A stretch of 64,000 nucleotides of DNA, from contig NZ_JBBPHP010000008.1 of assembly GCF_038039535.1 (NCBI RefSeq), forward strand, positions 1 through 64,000. The letters are read 5' to 3'. Of this stretch, positions 34,568 to 43,798 are shown piece after piece; within the stretch, counting starts at the first letter, position 1, and every line of letters starts with the position of its first letter. This stretch comes from Catalinimonas sp038039535 (GTDB lineage: Bacteria; Bacteroidota; Bacteroidia; Cytophagales; Cyclobacteriaceae). The translations under genes were made by a program, and so were the position numbers. Below the pieces are notes generated by a model that worked only from the letters and a program-made list of their open reading frames with translations, ran no database searches and had not been told where the DNA came from.

Positions 34568-34671
34568 TCCAATCACAAGTACAGAACTATCTTGAGTACA
34601 GATCGTTTTTAAGTGGGGATGACTCAAAGTAATTGAGTCATTTGGTCTGACAGGAAAGAATAAATATTTAT

Positions 34672-35172
34672 ATGGTAAGAAATTATTTATTGATACTACT
34701 CGCTTTTTTCATAAGTCCTGCGATACGGGCGCAGGAAGTAGAGAGCACTGCCTATGATGTAATGCTTAGTACCTTACTGGACCATACTGTACCTGAAATA
34801 TCGGTTGATGAAGTGAAAAATGGTGGAGTATTATTGCTTGATGCCAGAGCGAAGGAAGAGTACAATGTAAGCAAAATTAAGGGTGCTCGTTGGGTAGGTT
34901 ATGATGACTTCTCATTAAAACGTGTAGATGATCTTGCAAAAGATAAAGAAATTGTAGTGTACTGTAGTGTGGGGTACCGAAGTGAAAAAATCACTGAAAG
35001 ACTCAAGAAAGCAGGATTTCATCATGTATCTAATCTTTACGGAGGTATATTTGAATGGGTAAACCAAGGGATGTCAGTAGTTGATGCCAGGGGACAAACA
35101 ACGCAGAAAGTTCACGCTTATGATAAAGTTTGGGGTATTTGGTTAAAGGAGGGAGAAAAAGTGTATGACTGA
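34672..35172 (+). CDS. exported single-domain rhodanese
   Basis: This 166-aa protein has a signal peptide (MVRNYLLILLAFFISPAIRAQ) and one rhodanese domain, with active cysteine Cys98 in VVYCSVGYRSEKI and family blocks LLLDARAKEEYNVSKIKGARW and NLYGGIFEWVNQG. It should act in the periplasm, where TsdA also works. It completes the set of sulfur-handling proteins of the island. Confidence 0.85.
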   Translation: MVRNYLLILLAFFISPAIRAQEVESTAYDVMLSTLLDHTVPEISVDEVKNGGVLLLDARAKEEYNVSKIKGARWVGYDDFSLKRVDDLAKDKEIVVYCSVGYRSEKITERLKKAGFHHVSNLYGGIFEWVNQGMSVVDARGQTTQKVHAYDKVWGIWLKEGEKVYD

Positions 35173-35301
35173 AAAGATATATTCTAGCTATGCACTGAAA
35201 TCATAATATTTGGTTTGCCATAGGTAATGTATTTTACTACTTTTGCAGCGCTGATGGGTTAGATGAATTAGTCTCTTAATTAATCAGCCACAGTTAGTAC
35301 T

Positions 35302-35373
35302 GGCCCCGTAGTTCAATGGATAGAATAGAAGTTTCCTAAACTTTAGATACAGGTTCGATTCCTGTCGGGGCTA
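35302..35373 (+). tRNA. tRNA-Arg (anticodon CCT)
   Basis: The 72-nt cloverleaf starts ggccccg and ends cggggct plus discriminator a. The D-arm is gttc/gaat, the anticodon arm has loop ttcctaa (anticodon CCT, arginine), and the T-arm is acagg/cctgt with loop ttcgatt. It marks the end of the sulfur island and the start of the secretion region. Confidence 0.9.
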
Positions 35374-35719
35374 CAATTGCTTTTCCTTGAACACAAAATC
35401 AGCAAACGTATATTCTGCCACACTCACTTTTTGGTTTTTCCTTGATTTCTTGCTGGTTTCGGAATATATATGACGAGCGTTGTTGTTTTATATATAAAAC
35501 ATTACAGTAAAAGTATAAGTGTTTTAATAAAATACCCACTAGTGGGTATTGACTTTTTGTCATTAAGAGCAGCATGCTGAAATCAACAGAAACACAATTT
35601 TTTTTCTTTGCATGTTCATAATTTATTCGTAATATTAATTATTACATACAATTCAAGATAATAAGCATCAGCATTATCTCTACCGAAAGCTTATTAAATT
35701 GTTTTAAAAATTACACCTC
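35374..35719. other. gene-free stretch before secretion locus
   Basis: These 346 bp between tRNA-Arg and the LuxR-type regulator hold no gene. The main feature is the perfect 20-bp palindrome at 35531-35550; the rest is AT-rich and probably contains the promoter of the regulator gene. Confidence 0.5.
35531..35550. promoter_or_regulatory. perfect 20-bp palindrome, putative operator
   Basis: AATACCCACTAGTGGGTATT is a perfect palindrome 170 bp upstream of the LuxR-type gene and the T6SS operon. LuxR-type proteins bind sites of this size and symmetry, so the adjacent regulator is the first candidate. No T-run follows, so it is not a terminator. Confidence 0.6.
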
Positions 35720-36082
35720 ATGACAACTATAGAAGAGAAGACATGGAAGGTAACGGTAGAGAAGCATACTCAGCATCATAAAGCAGTCATTAAAATAGAG
35801 CAGCCCCTTGAGGAACTTCCCAAAAGCATTAAGATATTAAAAATGCTTACCAGAGATAACCAGTTCCTTAAGTGTAACAAGAAGAAGTTTGACTCGCTGA
35901 GTGAAAGAGAAAAAGAAGTGTTTTTTTTGTTGGCAATGGGTTATAGTAGTGAAAAAATTGCCGAAGAACTATTTATTTCAAAACATACAGCCCAGACCCA
36001 CAGGAAAAACCTGAAGGAAAAACTGAAGATCAAATCGTTTAAAGATATTATGATCTACGCCAGGGTTTTTGGCTTTATTTAA
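35720..36082 (+). CDS. LuxR-type regulator, HTH only
   Basis: This 120-aa protein has a divergent N-terminus (residues 1-50, no receiver motif) and a C-terminal LuxR helix-turn-helix: LSEREKEVFFLLAMGYSSEKIAEELFISKHTAQTHRKNL near 55-98, with the usual NxxxE-like and THRKN pattern. It lies 32 bp before tssH and is the likely controller of the T6SS genes, perhaps through the palindrome at 35531. The N-terminal half has no recognisable sensor, so the signal is unknown. Confidence 0.85.
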   Translation: MTTIEEKTWKVTVEKHTQHHKAVIKIEQPLEELPKSIKILKMLTRDNQFLKCNKKKFDSLSEREKEVFFLLAMGYSSEKIAEELFISKHTAQTHRKNLKEKLKIKSFKDIMIYARVFGFI

Positions 36083-36114
36083 ATGCTTAGCCCAATATAA
36101 AATCCTACTACCTA

Positions 36115-38586
36115 ATGACTACAACCTTAAGCCTATCCGATCAGACAAGGCATGCTATTCAGATAGCTCAATCTTATGCTAAAGAATATCAAAACGCTCA
36201 ATTTACTCCCGGGCACCTGCTACTTTCATTACTACATAAAGATGTAGGACTTCGTGACTTGCTGGATTCTCTTGGGCAGGATATCCAATACCTCCAGGAA
36301 TGGGCGGAAGTACGTATAGAAAACCTTTCTAAAAACACACAAATACCCGAAGAGCCACCCGGAGATACAAAGGTAACTGCCATTATTGAAGAGGCTGATC
36401 TTATCCGGCTTAAGCTCAATGACGATGAAATTACCCCTTTTGCACTCCTCGCTGCACTTTGTAAACCAAATGTGGCCTTTAACAAAGATCAGCTTAAAAC
36501 TTTTCCGCTCAAACAGGATGATCTTTTAGCTACAATTATCCAGGAAGAGGCTATACAGCAGGCAGTGAGTGTGCCCGCCAATGGAAGTAACGTCAAGAAA
36601 ACAACAAAACCCAAAGCGCTTTATAAGTTCTGTGTAGATAAAACCTCACTTGCCAAAGAAGATAAGATTGACCCTATTATAGGTCGTGATCGGGAAACCC
36701 GTATGATGATTGAGATTCTGGGTCGTCGTACAAAACCTAACGTGTTGATTATAGGTGAGCCTGGTGTTGGTAAGACGGCATTGGTAGATGGGTTTGCTTT
36801 GAGTATCATTCAGGAAAAAGTACCCATGCATCTGGGAGCGGCACTAGTCTTTGAACTTGATCTGGGCTCTTTGGTGGCAGGTGCGTCCTATAAGGGAGAA
36901 GTAGAAGATCGGCTGAAAAATATTATCAATGAAGTGAAAAGCTTTGATAAAGCGATCCTTTTTATTGATGAAATACATTTGCTGCTGGACAGCAATGGGC
37001 CAGTAGGCACAGGTGCAGCTAACTTACTCAAGCCAGAACTTGCCCGGGGAGAGATTACTGTCATCGGTGCCACCACAAACGATGAGTATAGGAAATTTAT
37101 TGAGAAAGAAGAGGCATTCAATCGTCGTTTTGAGGTGCTTAGAGTAGAAGAGCCCGATGAAGAGGCTGCCACACGTATGATCAAAACTCTGATACCTTTG
37201 TATGAAGAGCACCATACCATTAGTGTAGCCGAAAATACACCTTCTGAAGCAGTTTCTCTGGCCAAGAGATATGTGAAGGACAGAAGGCTGCCTGATTCAG
37301 CCATTGACCTGCTGGATCGTACGATGGCAGCAATACGTATGGCAGACGAAACTTCAGAAAATGAGTTAAAAACCCTCAAGGAAGAATTAAAAAGCTTCCG
37401 GGACAACGAAGAGAAGCTTTTGTCCTTACCTGATCTGAGGTGGTTTCACCGACAACTCAACGATAAAATCAGTCCTATACTGCTTGGACAAATAATAGAA
37501 GAAGAAAAGGCACATGAAAAAGCTTCTGCCGATGAGTTTGCCGATTATCTGGATAAAACCATAGATTTTCTGCTTACCCTTACGGAAAAGAAAAGAGGTA
37601 GTGTGGAAAAAGAAGATGTTGCTGCGGTAGTAGCCTACAAAACAGGAATACCTATTGGTAAAATACAGACGCAGGAGCGAGAGAAATTGCTCAATATGGA
37701 AGAGCATCTCAAGAAGAGAGTAGTGGGGCAGGATCATGCGATTAAGGTGATTTCAGATGCTATTTTAGAATCACGATCAGGTCTTACCAGAGCAGGGCAA
37801 CCCATCGGCTCTTTCTTTTTTCTGGGCCCCACAGGAACAGGTAAAACCGAGCTTGCCAAGTCTTTGGCAGACTTCCTATTTAATGATGAGAATATGCTCA
37901 TTCGCTTTGATATGTCGGAGTTTAAAGAGTCACATTCGGCAGCAGTACTTCTCGGTGCTCCTGCAGGCTATGTGGGCTATGAGGAAGGCGGTATATTGGT
38001 AAACAAGATCAGAGAGAAACCTTATTCGGTAGTGCTTTTTGATGAAATTGAAAAGGCTCATGCCTCCGTTTTTGATATCTTTCTCCAAATTATGGATGAG
38101 GGTAAACTTCACGACCGCCTGGGCAAAGAAGGTGATTTCTCTAATGCAGTTGTGCTTTTTACTTCTAATATTGGTAGTCGTCATATAATTGATGAAGTAG
38201 AAAAAGGAAACCTTCCTACTTCCAATGAAATGATGGAAATCATGAGTGGTAGTTTCCGTCCGGAATTTTTAGCGAGAGTAACGGAAATTATCCCATTTTC
38301 ACCTATATTAGAAAAGAACGTTGTCAAAATATTTGATATCCATCTCAAGAAGCTGCTGAAGCAATTACAGACCCAAGGTATTGAGTTGGAAATATCTGAT
38401 GAAGCCAAGCAGCAGTTAGCACTTTCCGGATATACGCCAGAATACGGAGCAAGGCCACTTACAGGGGTAATTAGGAACCAACTGAGAAGACCGATTTCCC
38501 GGATGATCATCGCAGAAAAAGTAAAGAAAGGCTCTACCATCAAATTGAGCCTTGACGATAAAAAAGAGATGAAGTGGAAATATTAA
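36115..38586 (+). CDS. tssH: T6SS sheath-recycling ATPase TssH (ClpV-like)
   Basis: This 823-aa class I Clp/Hsp100 ATPase has an N-terminal Clp_N region (residues 1-150), a first AAA+ module with Walker A GEPGVGKTA near 213, and a second with Walker A GPTGTGKTE near 571, ending in a ClpB D2-small domain. It diverges from the ClpC at 18868 in the middle region and heads a T6SS operon, so it is the ClpV equivalent that disassembles contracted sheaths. The locus position makes this more likely than a general chaperone. Confidence 0.88.
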   Translation: MTTTLSLSDQTRHAIQIAQSYAKEYQNAQFTPGHLLLSLLHKDVGLRDLLDSLGQDIQYLQEWAEVRIENLSKNTQIPEEPPGDTKVTAIIEEADLIRLKLNDDEITPFALLAALCKPNVAFNKDQLKTFPLKQDDLLATIIQEEAIQQAVSVPANGSNVKKTTKPKALYKFCVDKTSLAKEDKIDPIIGRDRETRMMIEILGRRTKPNVLIIGEPGVGKTALVDGFALSIIQEKVPMHLGAALVFELDLGSLVAGASYKGEVEDRLKNIINEVKSFDKAILFIDEIHLLLDSNGPVGTGAANLLKPELARGEITVIGATTNDEYRKFIEKEEAFNRRFEVLRVEEPDEEAATRMIKTLIPLYEEHHTISVAENTPSEAVSLAKRYVKDRRLPDSAIDLLDRTMAAIRMADETSENELKTLKEELKSFRDNEEKLLSLPDLRWFHRQLNDKISPILLGQIIEEEKAHEKASADEFADYLDKTIDFLLTLTEKKRGSVEKEDVAAVVAYKTGIPIGKIQTQEREKLLNMEEHLKKRVVGQDHAIKVISDAILESRSGLTRAGQPIGSFFFLGPTGTGKTELAKSLADFLFNDENMLIRFDMSEFKESHSAAVLLGAPAGYVGYEEGGILVNKIREKPYSVVLFDEIEKAHASVFDIFLQIMDEGKLHDRLGKEGDFSNAVVLFTSNIGSRHIIDEVEKGNLPTSNEMMEIMSGSFRPEFLARVTEIIPFSPILEKNVVKIFDIHLKKLLKQLQTQGIELEISDEAKQQLALSGYTPEYGARPLTGVIRNQLRRPISRMIIAEKVKKGSTIKLSLDDKKEMKWKY

Positions 38587-38701
38587 TCTTATTGGGGTTA
38601 CTTATTAACAGCTTTGGATACATACAAATAAGGATTAATAAATATCTTTTTGAAAAACTATTTATCCTTAAGTATTAAATATTGGTCTAAAACTCTCCAC
38701 T

Positions 38702-39112
38702 ATGCGACAAGAATTCTTATCGACACAGAAGGATCAGGCTTATTATTACAATGCGCTCAGGATTGCAAAAGGTGAAGATGGGATAGAAATAGCAGAAGGT
38801 TACAGGCATCTGGTTGGCTTAATATATTTCTGTGAGAACTGCTTGTTTTGTCATACTGATAAACGCTACTTCAATGTGGATCATTTGGCGCCGGACCGTT
38901 CACTGAGAGGAAGCGGACGCCCCAGCGCTATCGCGATTAACGCGGTGATTTTATGTACGTCGCTACAGAAAGGAGATGGAGGTTGTAATCAGGCGAAGGG
39001 CGCGAAGCCTTTTGTGCCTATTCGTCGTGGTCTGGCTTACACGCATAAGGAAGAGGATATGAATTATATACCCTTAGAAGAACGTCCTTTTCCTTATGCA
39101 AAAAATTGGTAA
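38702..39112 (+). CDS. HNH-like nuclease-fold protein, candidate effector
   Basis: This 136-aa protein has a compact HNH-type core: CENCLFC (Cys44, Cys47, Cys50), then FNVDHLAP with His61, Asn80 in IAINAVILC, and CNQAKGAK near 95-102. The pattern C-x2-C ... DH ... N ... LC ... CN-x2-KG matches the HNH fold, though the last catalytic histidine is replaced by asparagine (HNN form). It lies between tssH and tssB inside the T6SS operon and is not a known structural component. A DNA-damaging effector or a regulator are both possible. No immunity gene is evident next to it. Confidence 0.55.
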   Translation: MRQEFLSTQKDQAYYYNALRIAKGEDGIEIAEGYRHLVGLIYFCENCLFCHTDKRYFNVDHLAPDRSLRGSGRPSAIAINAVILCTSLQKGDGGCNQAKGAKPFVPIRRGLAYTHKEEDMNYIPLEERPFPYAKNW

Positions 39113-39147
39113 CAAAAAATTCAGTGTAATTAATAAACCAATAATTC

Positions 39148-39594
39148 ATGAACCAAGTAGAAATCGGAGGCCAGTTAGTGCCTAAGGAATCTTTTGAAGC
39201 AATCTCACAGATTTCTTCCAACAGGACCCTGCTGGTACAAAAACTCACCAGTAAGCCTACCAAGCCAGAGCCCATCACCGGACTCAAAACCATTGACGAT
39301 GTTTTTGATCATTTTAAACCTAACGTAAAAGTAGAGTTTGAAAATGAGCAGGGGGCACCGGTAAAGGAAGAGCTTCACTTCAGTAATCTAGGCGACTTTA
39401 ATAAAAAAGGCATTTCCGGACAGAGTGATTTCCTGAAAGAACTGGACGCGCAAAAAGAAAATTATCAAAAATTTGCTAAGCAACTCAGGTCCAACAAAAT
39501 TCTTAAGTCTGCCCTAACGAACCCGGATGCGAAGAAAGCTTATCTGCGGGCTCTGCAGGCAATGATACAGGAAATTGAAAACGCTGACCAATAA
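39148..39594 (+). CDS. tssB: T6SS sheath small subunit TssB
   Basis: This 148-aa protein has the TssB core KPNVKVEFENEQGAPVKEELHFSNLGDFN (about residues 55-88) followed by LKELDAQKENYQKFAKQLRSN and a helical tail. Its N-terminal part is longer and more divergent than in proteobacterial TssB, as in the Bacteroidota T6SS. It forms the contractile sheath with TssC, whose gene is 11 bp downstream. Confidence 0.9.
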   Translation: MNQVEIGGQLVPKESFEAISQISSNRTLLVQKLTSKPTKPEPITGLKTIDDVFDHFKPNVKVEFENEQGAPVKEELHFSNLGDFNKKGISGQSDFLKELDAQKENYQKFAKQLRSNKILKSALTNPDAKKAYLRALQAMIQEIENADQ

Positions 39595-39605
39595 ACAAAA
39601 AAACC

Positions 39606-40994
39606 ATGGCTGAACAGAAAGCTCAAAAATCGCCAGCTACCGCAGCGGCGGTACCTGCCAAGACTAAGGAAGGATCAAAAATTGACAACCCTAACCAGGT
39701 GCTGGAAGAAAGCCTGGAGGAGTTGGTAGAATACGGAGAGTTTGAACTCATTGAGGCCTCAGTAGATGGTTCCAAAGTGATGAGTCCTGAGGGTAAGGCT
39801 CGTAAAAACATTTTTCTCAAAGAAGCAGGCCGGAAGAAGGACCGGGAAGAACTGAAAAAACAGCTTCAACTTTGGCACGCTCTGCTCAGTGAATCTGATG
39901 ATATCACCGAACTGGTAAGTAAAGCCGAAGAAAGAAGTGCATCAGCAGAAAAACTACTGAATCAGAACCTTGCCAAAGCCATGGAGGCTACCCGTGAGCT
40001 AGAGCAAAATTATCGTTCTATGGCCCTGTTCTTCAAAAATTCTGAGCAGGATAAGGTAAGGAACATTACCATATTTAATGCAGAGCTTGACCGCCTGAAA
40101 GACCTTGATAATACTTTGGTTATTGATAAGATAGCAGAAGAGCTCAAGGCCCGGCACGACAGACTGGACCTGAGGGAAAATTATTCTTTGCTGGTAATTC
40201 CCGGCTATCTGGGTTCCAATATGGTGGTAGAGAAATGGGCTAAAATTGCCTATCAGAATAAGGTAATGCTGGTGACTGACTTTGCCCATTTGGACGATCC
40301 TGACGCGGTAATGGAAGAGTTTGATGTAGCCAACCTTACCGGCGGAGAGATCCATCGCTCCAATGTGATCATGGCTTGTAACTGGCTGGTAGGTCGTGAG
40401 AAGTATGATGAACTGGGCGAGGAAGAAGAACTGCATGTTCCACCCTCTGCTGCCTTAGCAGGAAAAATCTACAGCACACTCATCGCGCAACCTACTGCCG
40501 GAAAAATGCACGGTGGCATCAATGAGGTAAACGGTGTGAGGTTTCCATTGAAGAAAAGTGAAATCACTGAACTGGAGAAGCGTGGACTTGTACCTATGGT
40601 AAAAGAGTGGGATAAAATTATGGCGTTTTCTGCCAAAACCCTCTATACCGGAAATGATATAGGCTTACAGACATACTCAGTAGTTCGTGTGTTTGATTAT
40701 ATAGGCAAGGTACTTATTGATTTCCTTAACCGGCAAGCTTTTGTGAACTGGACGCCTAAAGTACAAAAGGAGCTGAGCAGTGAGATTTCCGGATATTTAA
40801 AAAGTATCATGGGAAGTACCAAGATTATCCAGGACTATAAACTGATGAAACTGGAACAGGACCCTGAAACCAAGCGAATTAATATAGACCTGCACATCAC
40901 ACCTTTTTTTCCTGCCAAAAATTTCCTGTTGAAACTGGGAGGTACCAAGGGAGATACAGCCGATGAGTGGGCCGCTGAATTTGCTGAAGAATAA
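39606..40994 (+). CDS. tssC: T6SS sheath large subunit TssC (DUF5458 type)
   Basis: This 462-aa protein matches the Bacteroidota TssC form. Conserved blocks are YSLLVIPGYLGSNMVVEKWAKIA (about 196-218), HRSNVIMACNWLVGREKY, GKIYSTLIAQPTAGKMHGGINEVNGVRFPL, and a C-terminal DLHITPFFPAKNFLLKLGG. A low-complexity Lys/Ala tail opens the protein. It assembles with TssB as the contractile sheath. The next 238 bp, to tssD, carry a hairpin. Confidence 0.9.
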   Translation: MAEQKAQKSPATAAAVPAKTKEGSKIDNPNQVLEESLEELVEYGEFELIEASVDGSKVMSPEGKARKNIFLKEAGRKKDREELKKQLQLWHALLSESDDITELVSKAEERSASAEKLLNQNLAKAMEATRELEQNYRSMALFFKNSEQDKVRNITIFNAELDRLKDLDNTLVIDKIAEELKARHDRLDLRENYSLLVIPGYLGSNMVVEKWAKIAYQNKVMLVTDFAHLDDPDAVMEEFDVANLTGGEIHRSNVIMACNWLVGREKYDELGEEEELHVPPSAALAGKIYSTLIAQPTAGKMHGGINEVNGVRFPLKKSEITELEKRGLVPMVKEWDKIMAFSAKTLYTGNDIGLQTYSVVRVFDYIGKVLIDFLNRQAFVNWTPKVQKELSSEISGYLKSIMGSTKIIQDYKLMKLEQDPETKRINIDLHITPFFPAKNFLLKLGGTKGDTADEWAAEFAEE

Positions 40995-41101
40995 AAGCTG
41001 GATAACTCCGTTTCCGGAAGCGTATGGCTCGGCAGATACTGGTAAGCATAATTGCGATGTTGCAATTGTTTGATACAGGCTTCTGTTCAGATGCCTTCAG
41101 T

Positions 41102-41121
41102 CTAATGCGCGAGCGCATTAG
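41102..41121. repeat. 9-bp hairpin between tssC and tssD
   Basis: ctaatgcgc and gcgcattag form a perfect inverted repeat with a 2-nt gap, about 111 bp before the hcp gene. No T-run follows, so it may be an operator, an attenuator-like element or an mRNA processing site rather than a terminator. Confidence 0.45.
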
Positions 41122-41232
41122 CAAGGTAATGGCTTATTGGATGCTTTCTTATCGGGTATCAATAATAGCTATTGAACCTCTGGAAATATTAACTTATTAA
41201 GTACACAACTTTAACTTTAATCATTAAATATC

Positions 41233-41646
41233 ATGGCTCAAAAAGTAAGATTAACATTAGACAAAATTACTGACAGGAGAGTTTTGTCTTTTAGCTACAA
41301 TTTCTCACGCGGTACCGATTTTTCTGGTAAACCTTCTGGCAATATAACCGGAGGGTATGTAAGTCTCAGTATTGAAGCTTCCAAAAGTGTTTTTCTGCCT
41401 ACCTGGATGACACTGGCTAATACACAAACCAAAGAGGCTAAGATTGAAATCATGGATGAAACTGATGATAAAAAACCTGTAAAAACTATCAGCCTGAAAG
41501 ATGTCTACATAGTAGATTATTCTCAAACGTATAGTGAAAACATGGAAGCTACTGAAAACTTCGGCCTGTCTGCACGGGAAATCACCATTGAGGGCGATGA
41601 TGGCCCCGCGGTACATGAGAATGAATGGCCTGACTTTGCTAAATAG
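41233..41646 (+). CDS. tssD: T6SS tube protein TssD (Hcp)
   Basis: This 137-aa protein matches the Bacteroidota TssD (Hcp) family: RVLSFSYNFSRGTDFSGKPSGNITGGYVSLSIEAS (about 17-51), KKPVKTISLKDVYIVDYSQTYSEN and NFGLSAREITIEG. It stacks as hexameric rings to make the inner tube. The gene is set off by long gaps on both sides and ends in a hairpin, consistent with separate high expression. Confidence 0.9.
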   Translation: MAQKVRLTLDKITDRRVLSFSYNFSRGTDFSGKPSGNITGGYVSLSIEASKSVFLPTWMTLANTQTKEAKIEIMDETDDKKPVKTISLKDVYIVDYSQTYSENMEATENFGLSAREITIEGDDGPAVHENEWPDFAK

Positions 41647-41656
41647 ATAAAATAGG

Positions 41657-41700
41657 CTGCACCGCTTAATATACTTAGTATTTGAGTGGTGCAGTTCTTC
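41657..41700 (+). terminator. terminator after hcp
   Basis: A 12-bp stem, ctgcacc plus adjacent wobble pairs (41657-41668) with 41683-41694, is followed by ttcttc. The T-run is interrupted, so strength is moderate; partial readthrough to vgrG would fit a high hcp:vgrG ratio. Confidence 0.55.
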
Positions 41701-41929
41701 TATTCAGACAGCAGCTGACAGATTAAGGTATTAATCAAAGGACTTGTTTTGTTGTATTCATAGGCACAAGGGGCTCTCTAAGATTCTCAAGGCAATCAAT
41801 ACAGTATTATCAAGCAAGCATTGCGTGCGGATATGTGAAATGGCATCATATAAAATTGATTTACCTACTGTTTTGCAGTTTAGATGATAGACCTAATATA
41901 CTGATTGTAGATATAACCATCTCATTATT

Positions 41930-43792
41930 TTGGCACATCAAGTAAAGGTAAATGTCACCATTGCGGGCAAAACCATTTCTCCAGTAGCGGATCTGGACAT
42001 CAGTCAGAGCTTATTTGACCATAATGTTATTCAGGTTGTTATCCCTCTTAATGCATTCAAGGACAATAATGCACAAATTCTCAATCAGGCTAAGGATTAT
42101 CTGAATCAGCCTCTCACTGCCCAAATCAGGTCAGGGGTATTTGATAAACTCAAGAGAGATTTTAGCTTCAAAGGAATTGTGACCGATATCCGGATGACTC
42201 GCTCCCAGAGAGGGGAAAGGATGATATTTGTTACGGCCTATAGCCCTACCGTCTACCTCAGCGGGGTCGCTACCACCCGTTCCTTCCATGAGATGACGCT
42301 GGCAGATATTGTCAACCAGTTGTTGGAGGATGTGCCAGCCAATATGAGCGCTATCGTCAGCCCCAGATATACAGAAAACATAGAATACGCTGTGCAGTAT
42401 CGGGAGACAAACATGCAATTTCTGCAAAGACTGGCAGATACCTACGGTGAATGGCTCTATTACGATGGTGACGAATTTATTTTTGGGGAACAACCCTCAG
42501 TTTCTGCAATTGATTTACTGCTTGAAAAGGATTTGCAGGACATGAAGCTCTCTATGCGTGTAGTGCCGGTAAATTTTAAGGCTAAAGCTTATGATTACCT
42601 CAAACATGAAGTTTATGAAAGCACGGCAAAGCCAGGCGATATTTCTGATCTGGATAATTTTGGCGGTGAAATTCTGAATAAAGTTGAGCCTGATGCTTTC
42701 TCCGGTAAATCATTACGTATGCCGTATCACCAATTTCAGTCCGCTCAGGCGCTGGATGATTATGTCCGCCATGAGATGGCCACCCGCTCCCGCGATATGG
42801 TGGTGCTTAGCGGAACTACCGACCATACACAACTCAGAGTAGGTTCGGTGGTCAATATTACCGGTGAAAAGGCCAATGAAGTAGACCTTGAAAAATTCAT
42901 CATTACCGCGATTAATCATAGCATAGACGAAAGCTTCAGTTATAGCAATACCATTCAGGCAATCCCTGATGCAGCTTCCAGTCCGCCCGATAACCCAAAG
43001 GTACGTGTGCCTTTTTGCGAAGCTCAGCAAGCGACGGTCATAGAAAATGATGACCCGGAAGGCATGGGCAGGGTGAAAGTGCAGTTTAAATGGCAGGAAA
43101 CCGGGACAGTTACTCCCTGGATACGCATGATGCAACCTTATGCCGGTCAGTCATCTGACTTGCACGGATTCTTTTTCACCCCAGAGATAGAGGATGAAGT
43201 GATTGTAGGGTTTATTAATGACAATCCCGAATTACCTTATGTAATGGGAAGTGTGTACCATAATAATAGCAGTAATCATCCTGGTGAGTGGCATGATCCG
43301 AATACCAACCGAAAGGTGATCAGGACACGCTCAGGTAATCAGATTCACTTTTTAGATGAGAATGGCAAGGAAGAAATTATTATTACCAATAAAGATATTG
43401 ATAGTGCTACTAACGAAATCAGGCTAAGTATGGAAGGAGATGGTAAGATCACCATTATGACTTTGGGGGCATTGGATATCAAAGCAAATTCCATCAACAT
43501 GGAAGCCGATGAAGACATTGATATCAAAGCAGGAGCCAATGCCAGCCTGGATGTAGGCCAGGGGCTGGAGATCAAATCTGGTACAGATACCAAGATGGAA
43601 GCGGGAACTGAGTTAAATGTTAAATCCGGTACTGACACCAAAGTTGAAGCAGGAACTGCAGCCAGTGTTAAGGGTGGTACTGACTTAAAACTTGAGGGCG
43701 GGTTGATGTCGTCTCTCAAGGGTGGTGCTCAACTGGATCTGGATGGTGGCCCTATGGCCAACCTGAAAGGTGCCCTGGTGAAAATAAATTAA
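41930..43792 (+). CDS. tssI: T6SS spike protein TssI (VgrG)
   Basis: A TTG start gives 620 aa; no ATG lies upstream in frame before a stop. The N-terminal two thirds match VgrG: phage gp27-like (about 1-340, including RETNMQFLQRLADTYGEWLYYDGDEFIFGE), then a gp5 OB-fold near 378-465 (DPEGMGRVKVQFKWQETGTVTPWIRMMQPYAG). The C-terminus is a beta-helix needle of short repeats (AGTELNVKSGTDTKVEAG). No extra effector domain is attached, so effectors are likely separate, such as the neighbouring unknown genes. Confidence 0.92.
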   Translation: MAHQVKVNVTIAGKTISPVADLDISQSLFDHNVIQVVIPLNAFKDNNAQILNQAKDYLNQPLTAQIRSGVFDKLKRDFSFKGIVTDIRMTRSQRGERMIFVTAYSPTVYLSGVATTRSFHEMTLADIVNQLLEDVPANMSAIVSPRYTENIEYAVQYRETNMQFLQRLADTYGEWLYYDGDEFIFGEQPSVSAIDLLLEKDLQDMKLSMRVVPVNFKAKAYDYLKHEVYESTAKPGDISDLDNFGGEILNKVEPDAFSGKSLRMPYHQFQSAQALDDYVRHEMATRSRDMVVLSGTTDHTQLRVGSVVNITGEKANEVDLEKFIITAINHSIDESFSYSNTIQAIPDAASSPPDNPKVRVPFCEAQQATVIENDDPEGMGRVKVQFKWQETGTVTPWIRMMQPYAGQSSDLHGFFFTPEIEDEVIVGFINDNPELPYVMGSVYHNNSSNHPGEWHDPNTNRKVIRTRSGNQIHFLDENGKEEIIITNKDIDSATNEIRLSMEGDGKITIMTLGALDIKANSINMEADEDIDIKAGANASLDVGQGLEIKSGTDTKMEAGTELNVKSGTDTKVEAGTAASVKGGTDLKLEGGLMSSLKGGAQLDLDGGPMANLKGALVKIN

Positions 43793-43798
43793 ACTTTT

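Noticed and set aside
36888..37406. 172-aa open frame on the minus strand inside tssH
   Set aside because: It is opposite an obvious AAA+ ATPase and is rich in Ser/Arg, as expected of antisense coding sequence.
36115..38586. ClpB chaperone rather than TssH
   Set aside because: Gene order inside a T6SS operon and divergence from the separate ClpC favour TssH; phylogeny would settle it.
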